DNA from: Desulfoscipio gibsoniae DSM 7213 | Lineage (GTDB): Bacteria; Bacillota; Desulfotomaculia; Desulfotomaculales; Desulfallaceae | DNA: 64,000 bases | Assembly (NCBI RefSeq): GCF_000233715.2 | Contig: NC_021184.1 | Span: forward strand, 2,876,001 to 2,940,000 | Reading direction: 5' to 3' | Shown here: in pieces, positions 45,342-54,075 of the stretch | Numbering within the stretch: the first letter of the stretch is position 1 | Layout: each line of letters opens with the position of its first letter | Position numbers and translations under genes: made by a program | The notes under the pieces: model-generated | Database searches by the model: none | What the model saw: the letters and a program-made list of their open reading frames with translations, nothing else | What the model was told of the DNA's origin: nothing

Positions 45342-46523
45342 TTAATCTCTCCGCAGTGCTTCGATGGGGTTCATCTTGGCCGCCTTGTTGGCGGGGAGCA
45401 TGCCGAAAATTATTCCAATAGTGGCGGAGAAGGCAAATGCAATCAACATTGTCCACCAGGACACCAGGGGCGGCCACTTGGCCAACTTGGCGATCAGAAA
45501 GGCTCCTCCTACACCAAGCATCATACCGATTATGCCCCCAAGCAAGCAAAGCACCACCGATTCAATGAGAAACTGGGTCAATATATCCCTGCGCCTGGCC
45601 CCCAGGGCCATGCGGATACCGATTTCCCTGGTGCGCTCAGTGACGGAAACCAGCATGATGTTCATCACCCCGATGCCGCCCACCAAAAGTGATATCCCGG
45701 CAATGGCACCGATAATCAAGGTCATGATGCCGGTTATTTGGTTGGCCGACTGCATCTCTTGCTCCATGTTGTAACCGACGTATTGGGCGGAACTGCGATG
45801 CCGCCGTTCCAGCACCTTTACAGCCTGATCCATGGTTTCCTGCACCTTTTCCCTGGATACAGCGCTGCCTTCCAGGTTGTTTACATATATGCCGAACATG
45901 TTGTGCCAGGACCGGCTGGGAATAAATACTCTGGCCTCTTCCGAAAAGCCCATCATGGAGTCGCCCCTGGCTACCACGCCCACCACTAAAAATGGTGTGC
46001 TGCCTATACTCACTTTATTCCCCACGGGCTCAGAGCGGCCAAAAATTTTATCGGCCAGCGCCTCGTCCAGCACGGCAACCCTCCGGCCCAGAGAATCATC
46101 TCCCTGGCTGAAGAAATGTCCTCTTTTTATATTCAAATTTCTGATGTGCTCATAGTCCGAAGATACTCCCCAGACTTGCGCATATTTTTTGTCCTTGGAG
46201 CCTCTGACATCCTCCATGGTGGTGCTGTTGGCGGAAAGATGTGTTATTCCCGGCACCTTGTCTTTGAGCACCTGTACGTCACTAAGTTCAAACATCCTGC
46301 CGGTGGGCTGCTCTCCACTGCGCCAGTCCACATGGATGACAAAGATGTTGGTACCCATCTTTTCCATCTCCGCCATCAGCATGGCCCGACCTCCCTGGCC
46401 GATGGCTACTACCGCAATCACTGCGGCAATACCGATGATTATGCCCAGGGTGGTTAAAAAAGAGCGCAGCTTATTGGACCTGATACCCTCCAGGGCCACC
46501 CGAATACTCTCCAACAGGTTCAC
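45342..46523 (-). CDS. MacB-like FtsX-family ABC permease
   Basis: 393-residue permease with four transmembrane helices: one at 20-42, then a large extracytoplasmic MacB core domain (about 45-265, e.g. HVDWRSGEQPTGRMFEL), and three near the C-terminus (about 270-385). The FtsX signature ISLLVGGIGVMNIMLVSVTE and TREIGIRMALGARRRDI is clear. Start GTG 46523 overlaps the stop of the ATPase gene. Forms a tripartite-type efflux or mechanotransmission pump with the two genes upstream; substrates of such Gram-positive systems include peptides and lipids. Confidence 0.92.
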   Translation of the reverse strand: MNLLESIRVALEGIRSNKLRSFLTTLGIIIGIAAVIAVVAIGQGGRAMLMAEMEKMGTNIFVIHVDWRSGEQPTGRMFELSDVQVLKDKVPGITHLSANSTTMEDVRGSKDKKYAQVWGVSSDYEHIRNLNIKRGHFFSQGDDSLGRRVAVLDEALADKIFGRSEPVGNKVSIGSTPFLVVGVVARGDSMMGFSEEARVFIPSRSWHNMFGIYVNNLEGSAVSREKVQETMDQAVKVLERRHRSSAQYVGYNMEQEMQSANQITGIMTLIIGAIAGISLLVGGIGVMNIMLVSVTERTREIGIRMALGARRRDILTQFLIESVVLCLLGGIIGMMLGVGGAFLIAKLAKWPPLVSWWTMLIAFAFSATIGIIFGMLPANKAAKMNPIEALRRD

Positions 46524-47362
46524 TGAGTTTCCCCCCTCCCGGTATCAGAGTCGGATACCGTTTGTGCATGAGGGATTGTCTCAGGAGACAGAAATACGCT
46601 AGAGGCGGACTTTTCCCCGGCCCGGCTTTCGTTTTCTTCCCCCGGCCCCAGATTTCTTAACTGTTCTACAGCATCCAGAGGGGTTTCCACCTTTTCGTCG
46701 GCCACCAGCCTGCCGTCCCTGAAGTGGATAATCCTTGAGGTGTGCAGGGCAATATCCCGCTCGTGGGTGACCAGCACTATGGTGGCTCCGCCCCGGTTTA
46801 AATCCTGAAAAATTGCCATGATTTCTTCCCCGGAGCGAGTATCCAGGTTGCCCGTAGGCTCATCGGCCAGCAGTACCGCCGGTTGGTTGACCAAAGCCCG
46901 GGCTATGGCCACCCTTTGCACCTGGCCTCCGGATATCTGGTTGGGACGGTGGTTGAGTCGGTCGGCCAGCCCCACCCGCTGAAGGGCAGAGGTGGCTCTC
47001 TTCACTCTTTCCCGGGCATCTATCCCGGCATACAACATGGGCAGTTCCACATTGCGCAGGGCGGTCATCCGGGGCAGCAGGTTAAAGTTTTGAAAAACAA
47101 AGCCTATTTTCCGGTTGCGCACCCTGGCCATGCCGGTATCATCAAGAGTGCTTATTTCAATGCCGTCCAGTTTATATGAGCCGGAGGTGGGAGTATCCAG
47201 ACAGCCCAGGAGGTTCATCAAAGTTGACTTGCCGGAACCGGACGGCCCCATTATGGATACAAACTCGCCGCCCTTGACTTCGAGGTTCACGTCTTTTAAC
47301 GCCGCCACCGGTTGCGCCCCGGTGCTGTATATTTTAGTTAAATCGGACACTTGAATCATCAT
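46520..47362 (-). CDS. MacB/LolD-type ABC transporter ATPase
   Basis: 280 residues. Walker A GPSGSGKSTLMNLLG, Q-loop FVFQNFNLLPRMTALRN, signature ISGGQVQRVAIARAL, Walker B LLADEPTGNLD and the H-loop TITLVTHE-like VLVTHERD are intact. A 55-residue C-terminal extension (EKVETPLDAVEQLRNLG onward) goes beyond the usual 225-residue length; its function is unknown. ATG 47362 overlaps the adaptor stop codon (ATGA); ATG 47359 is also possible. Middle gene of the adaptor-ATPase-permease operon. Confidence 0.93.
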   Translation of the reverse strand: MMIQVSDLTKIYSTGAQPVAALKDVNLEVKGGEFVSIMGPSGSGKSTLMNLLGCLDTPTSGSYKLDGIEISTLDDTGMARVRNRKIGFVFQNFNLLPRMTALRNVELPMLYAGIDARERVKRATSALQRVGLADRLNHRPNQISGGQVQRVAIARALVNQPAVLLADEPTGNLDTRSGEEIMAIFQDLNRGGATIVLVTHERDIALHTSRIIHFRDGRLVADEKVETPLDAVEQLRNLGPGEENESRAGEKSASSVFLSPETIPHAQTVSDSDTGRGETQ

Positions 47363-48660
47363 GTAGTTCCTCCGGCTGCAGGCACATTATTTAATGCTGA
47401 AACTTTGGCGCCATCCATTAGAAAGTCACCCGGACTCACAACCACGGTGTCGCCTTCCTTAAGCCCGGATTTAATTTCCGTGTATAGTTCAACATTCAGG
47501 CCGGTTTCCACTGTTTTCTCCCTGGCAGTACCGTTTTCCACTACATAAACTTTACTTTTACCGTCTTTTTCCACCACAGTTTCATATGGTACCACCAGGG
47601 CCTTTTCTATATCCACCGTGGTAATGGTCAAATCAACGGTATAGCCCGTACGAAGGCCCTCGGAGTCACCGGTTATCCTGACAATCACCGGCACTTCGAT
47701 CTGGCTGCCCTGATTCCCGGTTTGAACCAGGGCGCCGGGGGAAACACTGTGCAGTACCCCGGCATACTCACGGTCCGGCAGCGCTGCGGCAGTAACTATA
47801 ACTTGCTGCCCGGTCTTCAACCTGCCGCTGTCCGCCTCGCTGACCCCGGCGGTTACTTCCACTTTGTCCGTATTTCCGATGGTAATAAGCCTGGTGCCGG
47901 GATTGACGTGATCCCCCTCGGCCACTTCCACGGCGATGACAACGCCGTCCATTTCCGCCGTGAGGGTGGTTCTATCAAGCTCCTGCTGGGCCAGTTCCAT
48001 CTGGATGCGGGCCTGCTCCACCTGCGCTTCAAGGGAGGCCAACTCCGGGCCCGTGGGACCGGACTCCTTGATTTTCAGCCTGGCGTCAGCATTTTTGTAT
48101 TCCGTTTCCTTTGCTATCAGCTCAAGCTCCGCTGCCTCCAGTTCCTGGGCGCTTATAGCATTCTGATCATACAGCTGTTTAGTTCTCTGGTATTTCTTTT
48201 GGGCGTTTTGGTAGTCGGCCCCGGCTTTTTTATAGTCGGCCCTGAGCTGAGCAATCTCCTCCGGCCGGGGATTAAGCGCGTTTTCCAGGTTGGACTGCTG
48301 CACCGCGTAGTTGGCTTTGGCGTTGCTAAGCTTGTCCCCTAGATCATCGATGTCTAAGAGCCCGAGCACCTGGCCCTTATGTACTGTTTCACCCGGATTG
48401 ACATTTATTTTCTTCACCGTTGTTTCTTCGTAGCTGTAAAACTCCTGTTTTTCCACCAGCCTCACCCGCCCGGTGGCGAAAACATTGTCCTGAACGGGTT
48501 TTATCTCCGCCCGGGCTGTTTTTACAGGTATTCCTGCGGGTTTTTTGTTTTTAATGATGATGAAGGCAACAGCAGACACGACAAGGCCAAGGACTAGCGC
48601 CCCGGCCAAAAGCTTCTTCCACGACATTTTTGCTAACTTTTGTTTTAATGATGGTAACAT
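47359..48660 (-). CDS. HlyD/MacA-type efflux adaptor protein
   Basis: About 433 residues: membrane anchor (about 18-38), split lipoyl domain (VKKINVNPGETVHKGQVLG and AEMDGVVIAVEVAEGDHVNPG), a long coiled-coil hairpin between them (about 105-225), a beta-barrel and a membrane-proximal domain. ATG 48660 sits behind AAAGGGAGAG; the frame is open 36 bases further to 48696 without a ribosome site. First gene of the MacAB-like operon, with overlapping stops and starts throughout. In Firmicutes such adaptors work without TolC. Confidence 0.9.
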   Translation of the reverse strand: MLPSLKQKLAKMSWKKLLAGALVLGLVVSAVAFIIIKNKKPAGIPVKTARAEIKPVQDNVFATGRVRLVEKQEFYSYEETTVKKINVNPGETVHKGQVLGLLDIDDLGDKLSNAKANYAVQQSNLENALNPRPEEIAQLRADYKKAGADYQNAQKKYQRTKQLYDQNAISAQELEAAELELIAKETEYKNADARLKIKESGPTGPELASLEAQVEQARIQMELAQQELDRTTLTAEMDGVVIAVEVAEGDHVNPGTRLITIGNTDKVEVTAGVSEADSGRLKTGQQVIVTAAALPDREYAGVLHSVSPGALVQTGNQGSQIEVPVIVRITGDSEGLRTGYTVDLTITTVDIEKALVVPYETVVEKDGKSKVYVVENGTAREKTVETGLNVELYTEIKSGLKEGDTVVVSPGDFLMDGAKVSALNNVPAAGGTT

Positions 48661-49191
48661 TTGATCTCTCCCTTTATAACAAGTTACAACTAGCATTGAA
48701 TATTGCTATGATAATATAAGACTAATCAATCACCGCCCCCTGAAAATATTCCCCCTAATACTTTAGACACAGCAAAAGACTGGTTTCTTTCAACCAGTTA
48801 AAATATTTTTTATATTTTTAGGAGATATTTGACCGTACGCATGGAAAAACTAAATTTAAATTCATTTACAATAACAATACTACTATAGCGACTGCACCGG
48901 GTAATTAGCCTATAAGCCTGTTTCTTTTGCGGAAAAGTAGTATTGCCTGAAATTTTTTCATTGTGGGTTCTACAAAACCAGTTTATTTATTTAATAGACG
49001 AAATTACATATCGTCAAGTTCCCAAGTTTACAGTTAATGAAATGGATAGCATGAGTGAGGGATTTTGTATCCCGTCTTAAAACACATTTTCATCATCAAT
49101 ATTTATTAGCATTCACTAATTTGGAACAATTAACAGCATTACATCGTCAAATATAATTGAGATTTGCACTTGTTAAAGGAGTATCAATATC
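48661..49191. other. 531-base intergenic region between divergent macA-like and CuAO-N genes
   Basis: A/T-rich. A hairpin ACTGGTT/AACCAGT at 48779-48798 followed by a T-rich stretch looks like a plus-strand terminator, though no plus-strand gene precedes it. No gene, repeat copy or riboswitch pattern was recognised. Promoters for both flanking genes must lie here but no -35/-10 pair stands out. Confidence 0.4.
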
Positions 49192-50295
49192 ATGACTAAA
49201 AAGGTTTTGGTTATGGGAGTTATTTTTATATTGTTTCTGTCTGTACAAGCATATAGCTTTGCAGCAATTAGCGATCAGCCTGCAATTGAGCTGGATGGTA
49301 CTAAAATTAAAGCTGCCGCCTATATTGACGGAGGAAATATTTATCTGCCGTTGCGGGCTGTCAGTGAAGCACTCGGATATAAAGTACAATGGTCGGGAAA
49401 GGATAATCCCATATCCGTCTCCAAAACCGGGGAAAATATTATGATTGATTTGAAAAACTATACAATAACCGCAAATGACCATACTTATTATATGAGCGGA
49501 GATTATTTAGACAATGTGGCCAATAACGACACAACCGCCGGAAACACTACCTACATGGGGGCGAACTTTTTCTCCGAAAACTTTGCACTTAAAACTCGGT
49601 GGGACAGACAAAACAAAAAGGTCAAACTTGAAAGCGTAGCGGAAAATAAAATTACCATTAAAACAGTAAAAGAGGCTTCAGAGAACGAGGAAATTAAAAT
49701 AACCTTGCAGTACCCGCAAATTGACGGGTTGCATGATAAAGCCATACAGGAAAATATAAACTCTGTTTTCAAAAAAGCGGCTGAAGATGCCAGGAATGAA
49801 GGACTGCAAAACGCGGACGAAATGAAAAAGGTCATGGCTTCCGGATATTCAGGCAGTCCCAATAAATGTGAAAGCTATTTTGATTACAGGCTGAAATATA
49901 ATCAAAATGGTCTGCTGAGCTTGGTATTTATGGATTACCAATATACCGGTGGTGCCCACGGTATGACGGTGCAAAGCTCTTATACTATCGACCTGGAAAC
50001 GGGCAAAGTATACAATCTTAAAGACCTGTTCAATAGTGATGCTGATTATGTTTTATATATCAGCAATATCGTCGGAAACAAGATCACTGAGGGGGTCAAG
50101 GAAGGGAGATTGTATGAAATCACACCCTTCAAAACCATTAAGGCCGACCAGGATTTCTACCTGTCCGACAATGCGGTGGTAGTTTATTTTCAACAGTACG
50201 AATATTTCCCGTATGCTGCCGGCATTCAGGAATTTCCGGTTGATTTTTCAGCATTGCAAGATATGTTAAAGCCTAATTTAGGCTTTTTGAAGTAA
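49192..50295 (+). CDS. Secreted copper-amine-oxidase-N / DUF3298 protein
   Basis: 367 residues. Signal peptide (1-24, KKVLVMGVIFILFLSVQAYS), a CuAO N1-type domain (about 35-145; IDGGNIYLPLRAVSEALGYKVQW) common in Firmicute surface proteins, then a DUF4163/DUF3298 (RsiV-like) domain (about 155-360; QYTGGAHGMTVQSSYTID, the GGAHG motif). Likely attached or released outside the cell and sensing or binding wall-associated ligands; no enzyme activity is evident. ATG 49192 behind AAAGGAG. Monocistronic; the convergent ATPase gene ends two bases downstream. Confidence 0.85.
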   Translation: MTKKVLVMGVIFILFLSVQAYSFAAISDQPAIELDGTKIKAAAYIDGGNIYLPLRAVSEALGYKVQWSGKDNPISVSKTGENIMIDLKNYTITANDHTYYMSGDYLDNVANNDTTAGNTTYMGANFFSENFALKTRWDRQNKKVKLESVAENKITIKTVKEASENEEIKITLQYPQIDGLHDKAIQENINSVFKKAAEDARNEGLQNADEMKKVMASGYSGSPNKCESYFDYRLKYNQNGLLSLVFMDYQYTGGAHGMTVQSSYTIDLETGKVYNLKDLFNSDADYVLYISNIVGNKITEGVKEGRLYEITPFKTIKADQDFYLSDNAVVVYFQQYEYFPYAAGIQEFPVDFSALQDMLKPNLGFLK

Positions 50296-50296
50296 T

Positions 50297-51037
50297 TCAG
50301 GGTGTTAAAAGCACCTTGAGCATTTTCTCTCTGTTGTTCATGAACTCCTTCATGATTATATAGTGCTCCGTCTCCTCGTACCGGACCGCCTCGAATCCAT
50401 TGGCCGAAAGCTTGAAAATGGCCGCGTCCGGATAAGCCATGATAATCGGCGAATGCGTGGCGATGATAAACTGTGAGTCCTCCCGAACCAGATCGTGGAT
50501 AAGGGAAATTAGAGACATCTGGCGCACCGGCGAAAGAGCAGCCTCGGGTTCGTCCAGGATATACAACCCTCTGCCGCCGAACCTGTTCATGAAGGTGGCA
50601 AAGAACGACTCCCCATGGGACTGCTCGTGCAGTGAACGCCCACCGTAGGAATCGATCAGTCCGTCGCCAATCTCTTCGATGTTTGTCGCCAAGTTGTAAA
50701 AGCTCTCCGCCCTTAGGAAGAAGCCGTCCCGGGGCTTTTTTGCGCTTTTAATCAGGCGTAAAAACTTATACAGTTTGGAGTGGGAATCCCGGGTGGAGAA
50801 ATTAAAATTGACCGTCCCACCTTCGGGGTTGAACCCATAGGCCACCGCAACAGCCTCCAGGAACGTGGATTTTCCTGTCCCGTTTTCGCCAACAAGAAAG
50901 GTAACCCTTGGGTGAAACACCAGGGTTTCCAATGTGCAAATCGCAGGTAAGGAAAAGGGATACTGAGAAAAAGATGCTATTTGATCCCGCAAAAGCTTTA
51001 TGCCGCGTAAGTATTGCCCATTATCACTTAGAGCCAT
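50297..51037 (-). CDS. AAA-type ATPase (COG3910-like, SMC/ABC-fold)
   Basis: About 246 residues. Walker A FLVGENGTGKSTFLEAVAV, an ABC-like signature region around SHGESFFATFMNRF, Walker B GLYILDEPEAALSP and a downstream FIIATHSPIIMAYPDA (H-loop). Stand-alone ATPases of this group occur near accessory or defence genes; exact role unknown. ATG 51037 behind GTGGGG is preferred over the open frame up to 51187. It converges with the CuAO-N gene, two bases apart. Confidence 0.85.
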   Translation of the reverse strand: MALSDNGQYLRGIKLLRDQIASFSQYPFSLPAICTLETLVFHPRVTFLVGENGTGKSTFLEAVAVAYGFNPEGGTVNFNFSTRDSHSKLYKFLRLIKSAKKPRDGFFLRAESFYNLATNIEEIGDGLIDSYGGRSLHEQSHGESFFATFMNRFGGRGLYILDEPEAALSPVRQMSLISLIHDLVREDSQFIIATHSPIIMAYPDAAIFKLSANGFEAVRYEETEHYIIMKEFMNNREKMLKVLLTP

Positions 51038-51330
51038 AATAATACCCCACATCTCACCAATTAACGACAAGTAAAACATTAACGCCAAACTTTTTAACTT
51101 TAACAAGTCCCTCGCCGCGTTATTGTTAGGTACATTAATTTTAGTTGATTGGATACGAGCACAAAGGCATTCCCAATCAAAAAACAAACGCCATATTATG
51201 GGTTGTCTTTAACTGAATTGTCACATCCATTTTCATGGTGGATAGTAAGCGACTCATGCAGTCAACTCCTGTCCTGTTACTACTAACCCGTAAGCCAGCA
51301 TATTCATAATGTGTGCAACTAACGTATTAA

Positions 51331-51498
51331 TTATTGATAAGTTAAATGTAATATATAATATATACCCATTAGTTCCAGTATGTCCAATTTATCTGTCGCA
51401 AGGGTGAACTTCAATGTTTTAGGTAAAATTGATTCTATTTTTATTTCAGCATATTTATTACCACCGTCTAAAAAGACTTCATATGCATGATTCAACAT
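51331..51498 (-). pseudogene. Short coherent frame, probably C-terminal relic cut by a repeat
   Basis: A 55-codon minus-strand frame reading MLNHAYEVFLDGGNKYAEIK at its start. The frame stays open upstream (WVKNNNKILFKKN) right to the edge of the REP-like block at 51532, with no ribosome site before the ATG. I do not recognise the family. The pattern fits a gene interrupted by the repeat. Confidence 0.3.
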
Positions 51499-51531
51499 GT
51501 TTTTTTTGAATAATATTTTATTATTATTTTT

Positions 51532-51660
51532 GACCCATACGTTGGGGACATTCCTCCGAAGGAGGTGTGTCCCCTATCCGCTAAACCTTATCGCACTTAT
51601 TTCGAGTTTATCGCCGCTAAGACTCCCGCCTGTAGAGGCGGGAGTCTTAGCGGCGGTTAA
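51532..51660. repeat. REP-like palindromic repeat, copy 2
   Basis: Starts GACCCATACGTTGGGGACAT, contains the near-perfect inverted repeat GGGGACATTCCTCCG/AAGGAGGTGTGTCCCC, then TCGCACTTATTTCGAG and a long hairpin CTAAGACTCCCGCC/GGCGGGAGTCTTAG (about 51617-51651) flanked by GCCG/CGGC. Shares its first 90 bases with the blocks at 14826-15031 (inverted) and 52311-52536. Confidence 0.8.
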
Positions 51661-51734
51661 CGAGATCAATTCCTTTGCGTTTCGGCAATAATGTAATCAG
51701 CCATTTCAACGGGAAATTTAAAGTTGCAATAGCG

Positions 51735-52292
51735 CTACTGAAAAATGTCTTTTAGTTGTATTTGCAAGCCCTTTATTAGGGGAGATGTTAATATATCCTC
51801 ATCATCATAAGATTGAAAGAGATTCCAGTTCTTCTCACCAGAAATAAAAACTTCAATAGTTTTATGATCGGGGTCTACTATCCAGTATTCCTTTACTCCA
51901 TGCTTGTAATACATTTTACTTTTTTCAACCCTATCATTTTTGCCCGTTGACGGTGATAGTATTTCAACCACTAAATCCGGGGCACCTTGAACATTCATTT
52001 CAGTAATAATATTCAAACGTTCTATTGAAATAAATAATATATCCGGCTGAGGCTTTTCTGTATCTGATAAAAGAACATCTGTCGGGGCAATTAATACTTT
52101 GCCTAAATTATTATCATAAATAAATTCTGCAACTCTCCTGTAAATCTTACCAACTAACTCTTGGTGAAGTGTTCTCGGTGCTGGAACCAAAATTAATTTC
52201 CCCCCGATCAGTTCGTACTGGTTGTCGTCGTCAATTTTTAAATAATCATCATAGGTATACAACCTGTCGGTGTCAGTTTTTTCAGTTTGCAT
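51735..52292 (-). CDS. Uma2-family (DUF820) PD-(D/E)XK nuclease-like protein
   Basis: About 185 residues. DUF820 features: YTYDDYLKIDDDNQYELIGGKL start, VGKIYRRVAEFIYDNNLGKV, APTDVLLSDTEKPQPDILFIS (PDI motif), and VVEILSPSTGKNDRVEKSKMYY in pieces, with the ExK-like pair expected of restriction-fold nucleases. ATG 52292 has a textbook AAAGGAGGT eight bases upstream; the longer open frame to 52391 runs into the repeat block and is not credible. The family is abundant in Cyanobacteria and some Firmicutes and of unknown target. Confidence 0.85.
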   Translation of the reverse strand: MQTEKTDTDRLYTYDDYLKIDDDNQYELIGGKLILVPAPRTLHQELVGKIYRRVAEFIYDNNLGKVLIAPTDVLLSDTEKPQPDILFISIERLNIITEMNVQGAPDLVVEILSPSTGKNDRVEKSKMYYKHGVKEYWIVDPDHKTIEVFISGEKNWNLFQSYDDEDILTSPLIKGLQIQLKDIFQ

Positions 52293-52310
52293 TTTTAGAC
52301 CTCCTTTCAT

Positions 52311-52536
52311 AAAGAAGACTTGGTTCAGGTGGGGTTTTGACCCATACGTTGGGACATTCATAAGTTGGGGATATTCATAAGTTGGGGACATTCCTCCGAA
52401 GGAGGTGTGTCCCCTGACCGCTAACGGAGGTGTGTCCCCTGACCGCTGATGGTGTGTCCCCTATCCGATAAACCTTAGTCGCACTTATTTCGAGCTTACA
52501 GCCTGTTTATCCCCGACCTAAGAGGGCGGGGTCTTA
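52311..52536. repeat. REP-like palindromic repeat, copy 3 (with degenerate tandem pieces)
   Basis: Opens with GAAGACTTGGTTCAGGTGGG, then three partial copies of GTTGGGGACATTCATAA-like units, the full GGGGACA...TGTCCCC palindrome (about 52384-52414), two further partial GTGTGTCCCCTGACCGCT units, and the TCGCACTTATTTCGAGCTTA spacer. Reverse complement of the block at 14826-15031. On its right side a frame reading IHELAILDKIINNIYTADLL (minus, about 52550-52645) has no start and looks like another relic cut by the repeat. Confidence 0.8.
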
Positions 52537-52756
52537 TGGGTCTTATGGTACCATCAATGATTGTCTCAGCATCTTCCAACAAATCGGCAGTATAAATATT
52601 ATTTATAATTTTATCCAAAATCGCTAATTCGTGAATACATCTACCTCATTGTCTCCGCCAAGCCAACACCCCTTCCGTATAATCTTTTACCCGTATTATA
52701 CCAGATTCCCAGTTGGCTCAATACCCTGTTTGGATACCGAGAAACAGCCGGCCCTT

Positions 52757-53072
52757 GTGGTAAAACCAATATTTTGTAAAGCTTTTTTGTAAGGGCTTTT
52801 CAAAGCCGGCAGGCCGTTAATGGATTCCACAACCACGCTTTTAATGGATTAAACTCACGGGTTAAGAAAGTTTTACAAATGATAGCGATGAGGCAGGAGT
52901 TGACCCGTCACTTCTTTTTGCCGTTGGAGAAATGCCATGAGCTGTTCGACCATGTATGCGGACCAGGCGTATTTGGTCGCCAGCTGATTTACGAACGATT
53001 CCGTTGCCAGGTTTCTGCCTCTCCTAGAAAAGGACTTGTAAAATTAAAATCGAAAATGATTAGTAATTACAC
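52757..53072 (-). pseudogene. Internally deleted fragment of an lhr-type helicase gene (copy 1)
   Basis: The left part (52757 to about 52878) matches the 3' end of the lhr gene at 60285-60400, for example TTTGTAAAGCTTTTTTGTA and CCGTTAATGGATTC. It is joined directly to a stretch (about 52879-53020 and a decayed continuation) that matches lhr at about 62820-63010 (TTGACCCGTCACTTCTTTTT versus TTGGCCCGTCGCTTCTTTTT). About 2.4 kb between them is missing and the frames carry stops. The right end abuts a truncated DUF3795 gene. Confidence 0.75.
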
Positions 53073-53348
53073 TTAAGAAACTGCCGGTTCATTAACGGCA
53101 TATGCGCAACTTACGCCTGCGTGACCGGACGCGGACTCGACTTCTGCTTTGAGTGCCCGGAATTCCCCTGCGCCAAATTAAACCCAGCGGCAGACAGGGC
53201 CGACGTCCTACCGCATAATATCAAGCTCTTCAACCTGTGCTGCATCGAAAAACAAGGCCTGGCCAAATTTTTGGAAAAACTGCCCGAAATCAGGCAAAGA
53301 TATTACCAGGGCAAAATGATAATCGGTAAGGGACCTCAACTTGAATAA
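53070..53348 (+). pseudogene. 5'-truncated DUF3795 gene
   Basis: The plus-strand frame is open from about 53070 and reads INGICATYACVTGRGLDFCF then CPEFPCAKLNPAADRAD and ends KMIIGKGPQLE. The C-x5-C...FCFECPEFPCAKL cysteine pattern is that of DUF3795, and the C-terminal half of the family is intact, but the N-terminal cysteine cluster and the start codon are missing. The lhr fragment begins exactly where the homology stops, so a rearrangement cut it. A full-length paralogue follows at 53406. Confidence 0.65.
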
Positions 53349-53405
53349 GGCCCTTCAGGTAAAGATTGATATTCGATAATTATTAAGAAGGAGCGGAGAA
53401 AAATT

Positions 53406-53930
53406 ATGGAAATGACTAAGGAAAGTCTTTGCATGCCAGATAAACGGCTTGCCGCCGTTTGCGGGTTATTTTGTCCCGCGTGTGGCTTATTTATTGGAAC
53501 CAAAGAAGATCCGGCAAGGCTTGAAGAGATTGCGGGACGTCTCCAGCGCCCGGTTAAAGAATTAGAATGCCATGGCTGCCGGTCAGAAAAACAATGCTTT
53601 TACTGTCATGAAAATTGTAAAATGGCAAAATGCGCGGCTGAAAAAGGGATAGACTTTTGTAGCGAATGCACTGAATATCCTTGCGCAGAATTGAGAGTGT
53701 TTCAAGCCGAATTGCCGCATAGAATCGAGTTATGGAAATCTCAAGAACGCATCAAGGAAGCCGGATATGAAAAATGGTATATGGAAATGATTGAACACTA
53801 CACGTGTCCCACATGTGGTACTTTAAACTCTGCCTATGACATGGCATGCAGAAAATGCGGCACAACTCCGAGTTGTAGATATGTGAATCTACATAAAGAC
53901 AAAATCATACAACAACTGGCCAAGAGGTAG
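53406..53930 (+). CDS. DUF3795 cysteine-rich protein with C-terminal zinc-ribbon
   Basis: 174 residues with many cysteines: AAVCGLFCPACGLFIG, LECHGCRSEKQCFYCHENC, KMAKCAAEKGIDFCSECTEY read in parts, and PCAEL, the DUF3795 pattern. A C-terminal zinc ribbon CPTCGTLNSAYDMACRKCG is added. Presumably binds metal or an iron-sulfur cluster; function unknown. ATG 53406 behind AAGGAG. It follows a truncated paralogue by 57 bases, so the pair is an old tandem duplication. Confidence 0.8.
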   Translation: MEMTKESLCMPDKRLAAVCGLFCPACGLFIGTKEDPARLEEIAGRLQRPVKELECHGCRSEKQCFYCHENCKMAKCAAEKGIDFCSECTEYPCAELRVFQAELPHRIELWKSQERIKEAGYEKWYMEMIEHYTCPTCGTLNSAYDMACRKCGTTPSCRYVNLHKDKIIQQLAKR

Positions 53931-54075
53931 TTAACAGGTAATTATTGGATACAGGACCCGCAAGCTTTGAAACAAGCATTGTGATCGTTATGTCGTATTT
54001 TATTATAAAAACACTCATTGGACTAATAAAATGGTTTGTTATATGATTTAAAAAATATCAACCGGGGGAATTAAA

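Noticed and set aside
48779-48798. Hairpin before the CuAO-N gene considered as a riboswitch
   Set aside because: Single short stem with A/T flank, no conserved aptamer features; at most a terminator remnant.
51541-51575. GGGGACA...TGTCCCC palindrome considered as an intrinsic terminator
   Set aside because: No T run follows, and the same unit recurs at several unrelated places with conserved flanks, so it is a repeat element.
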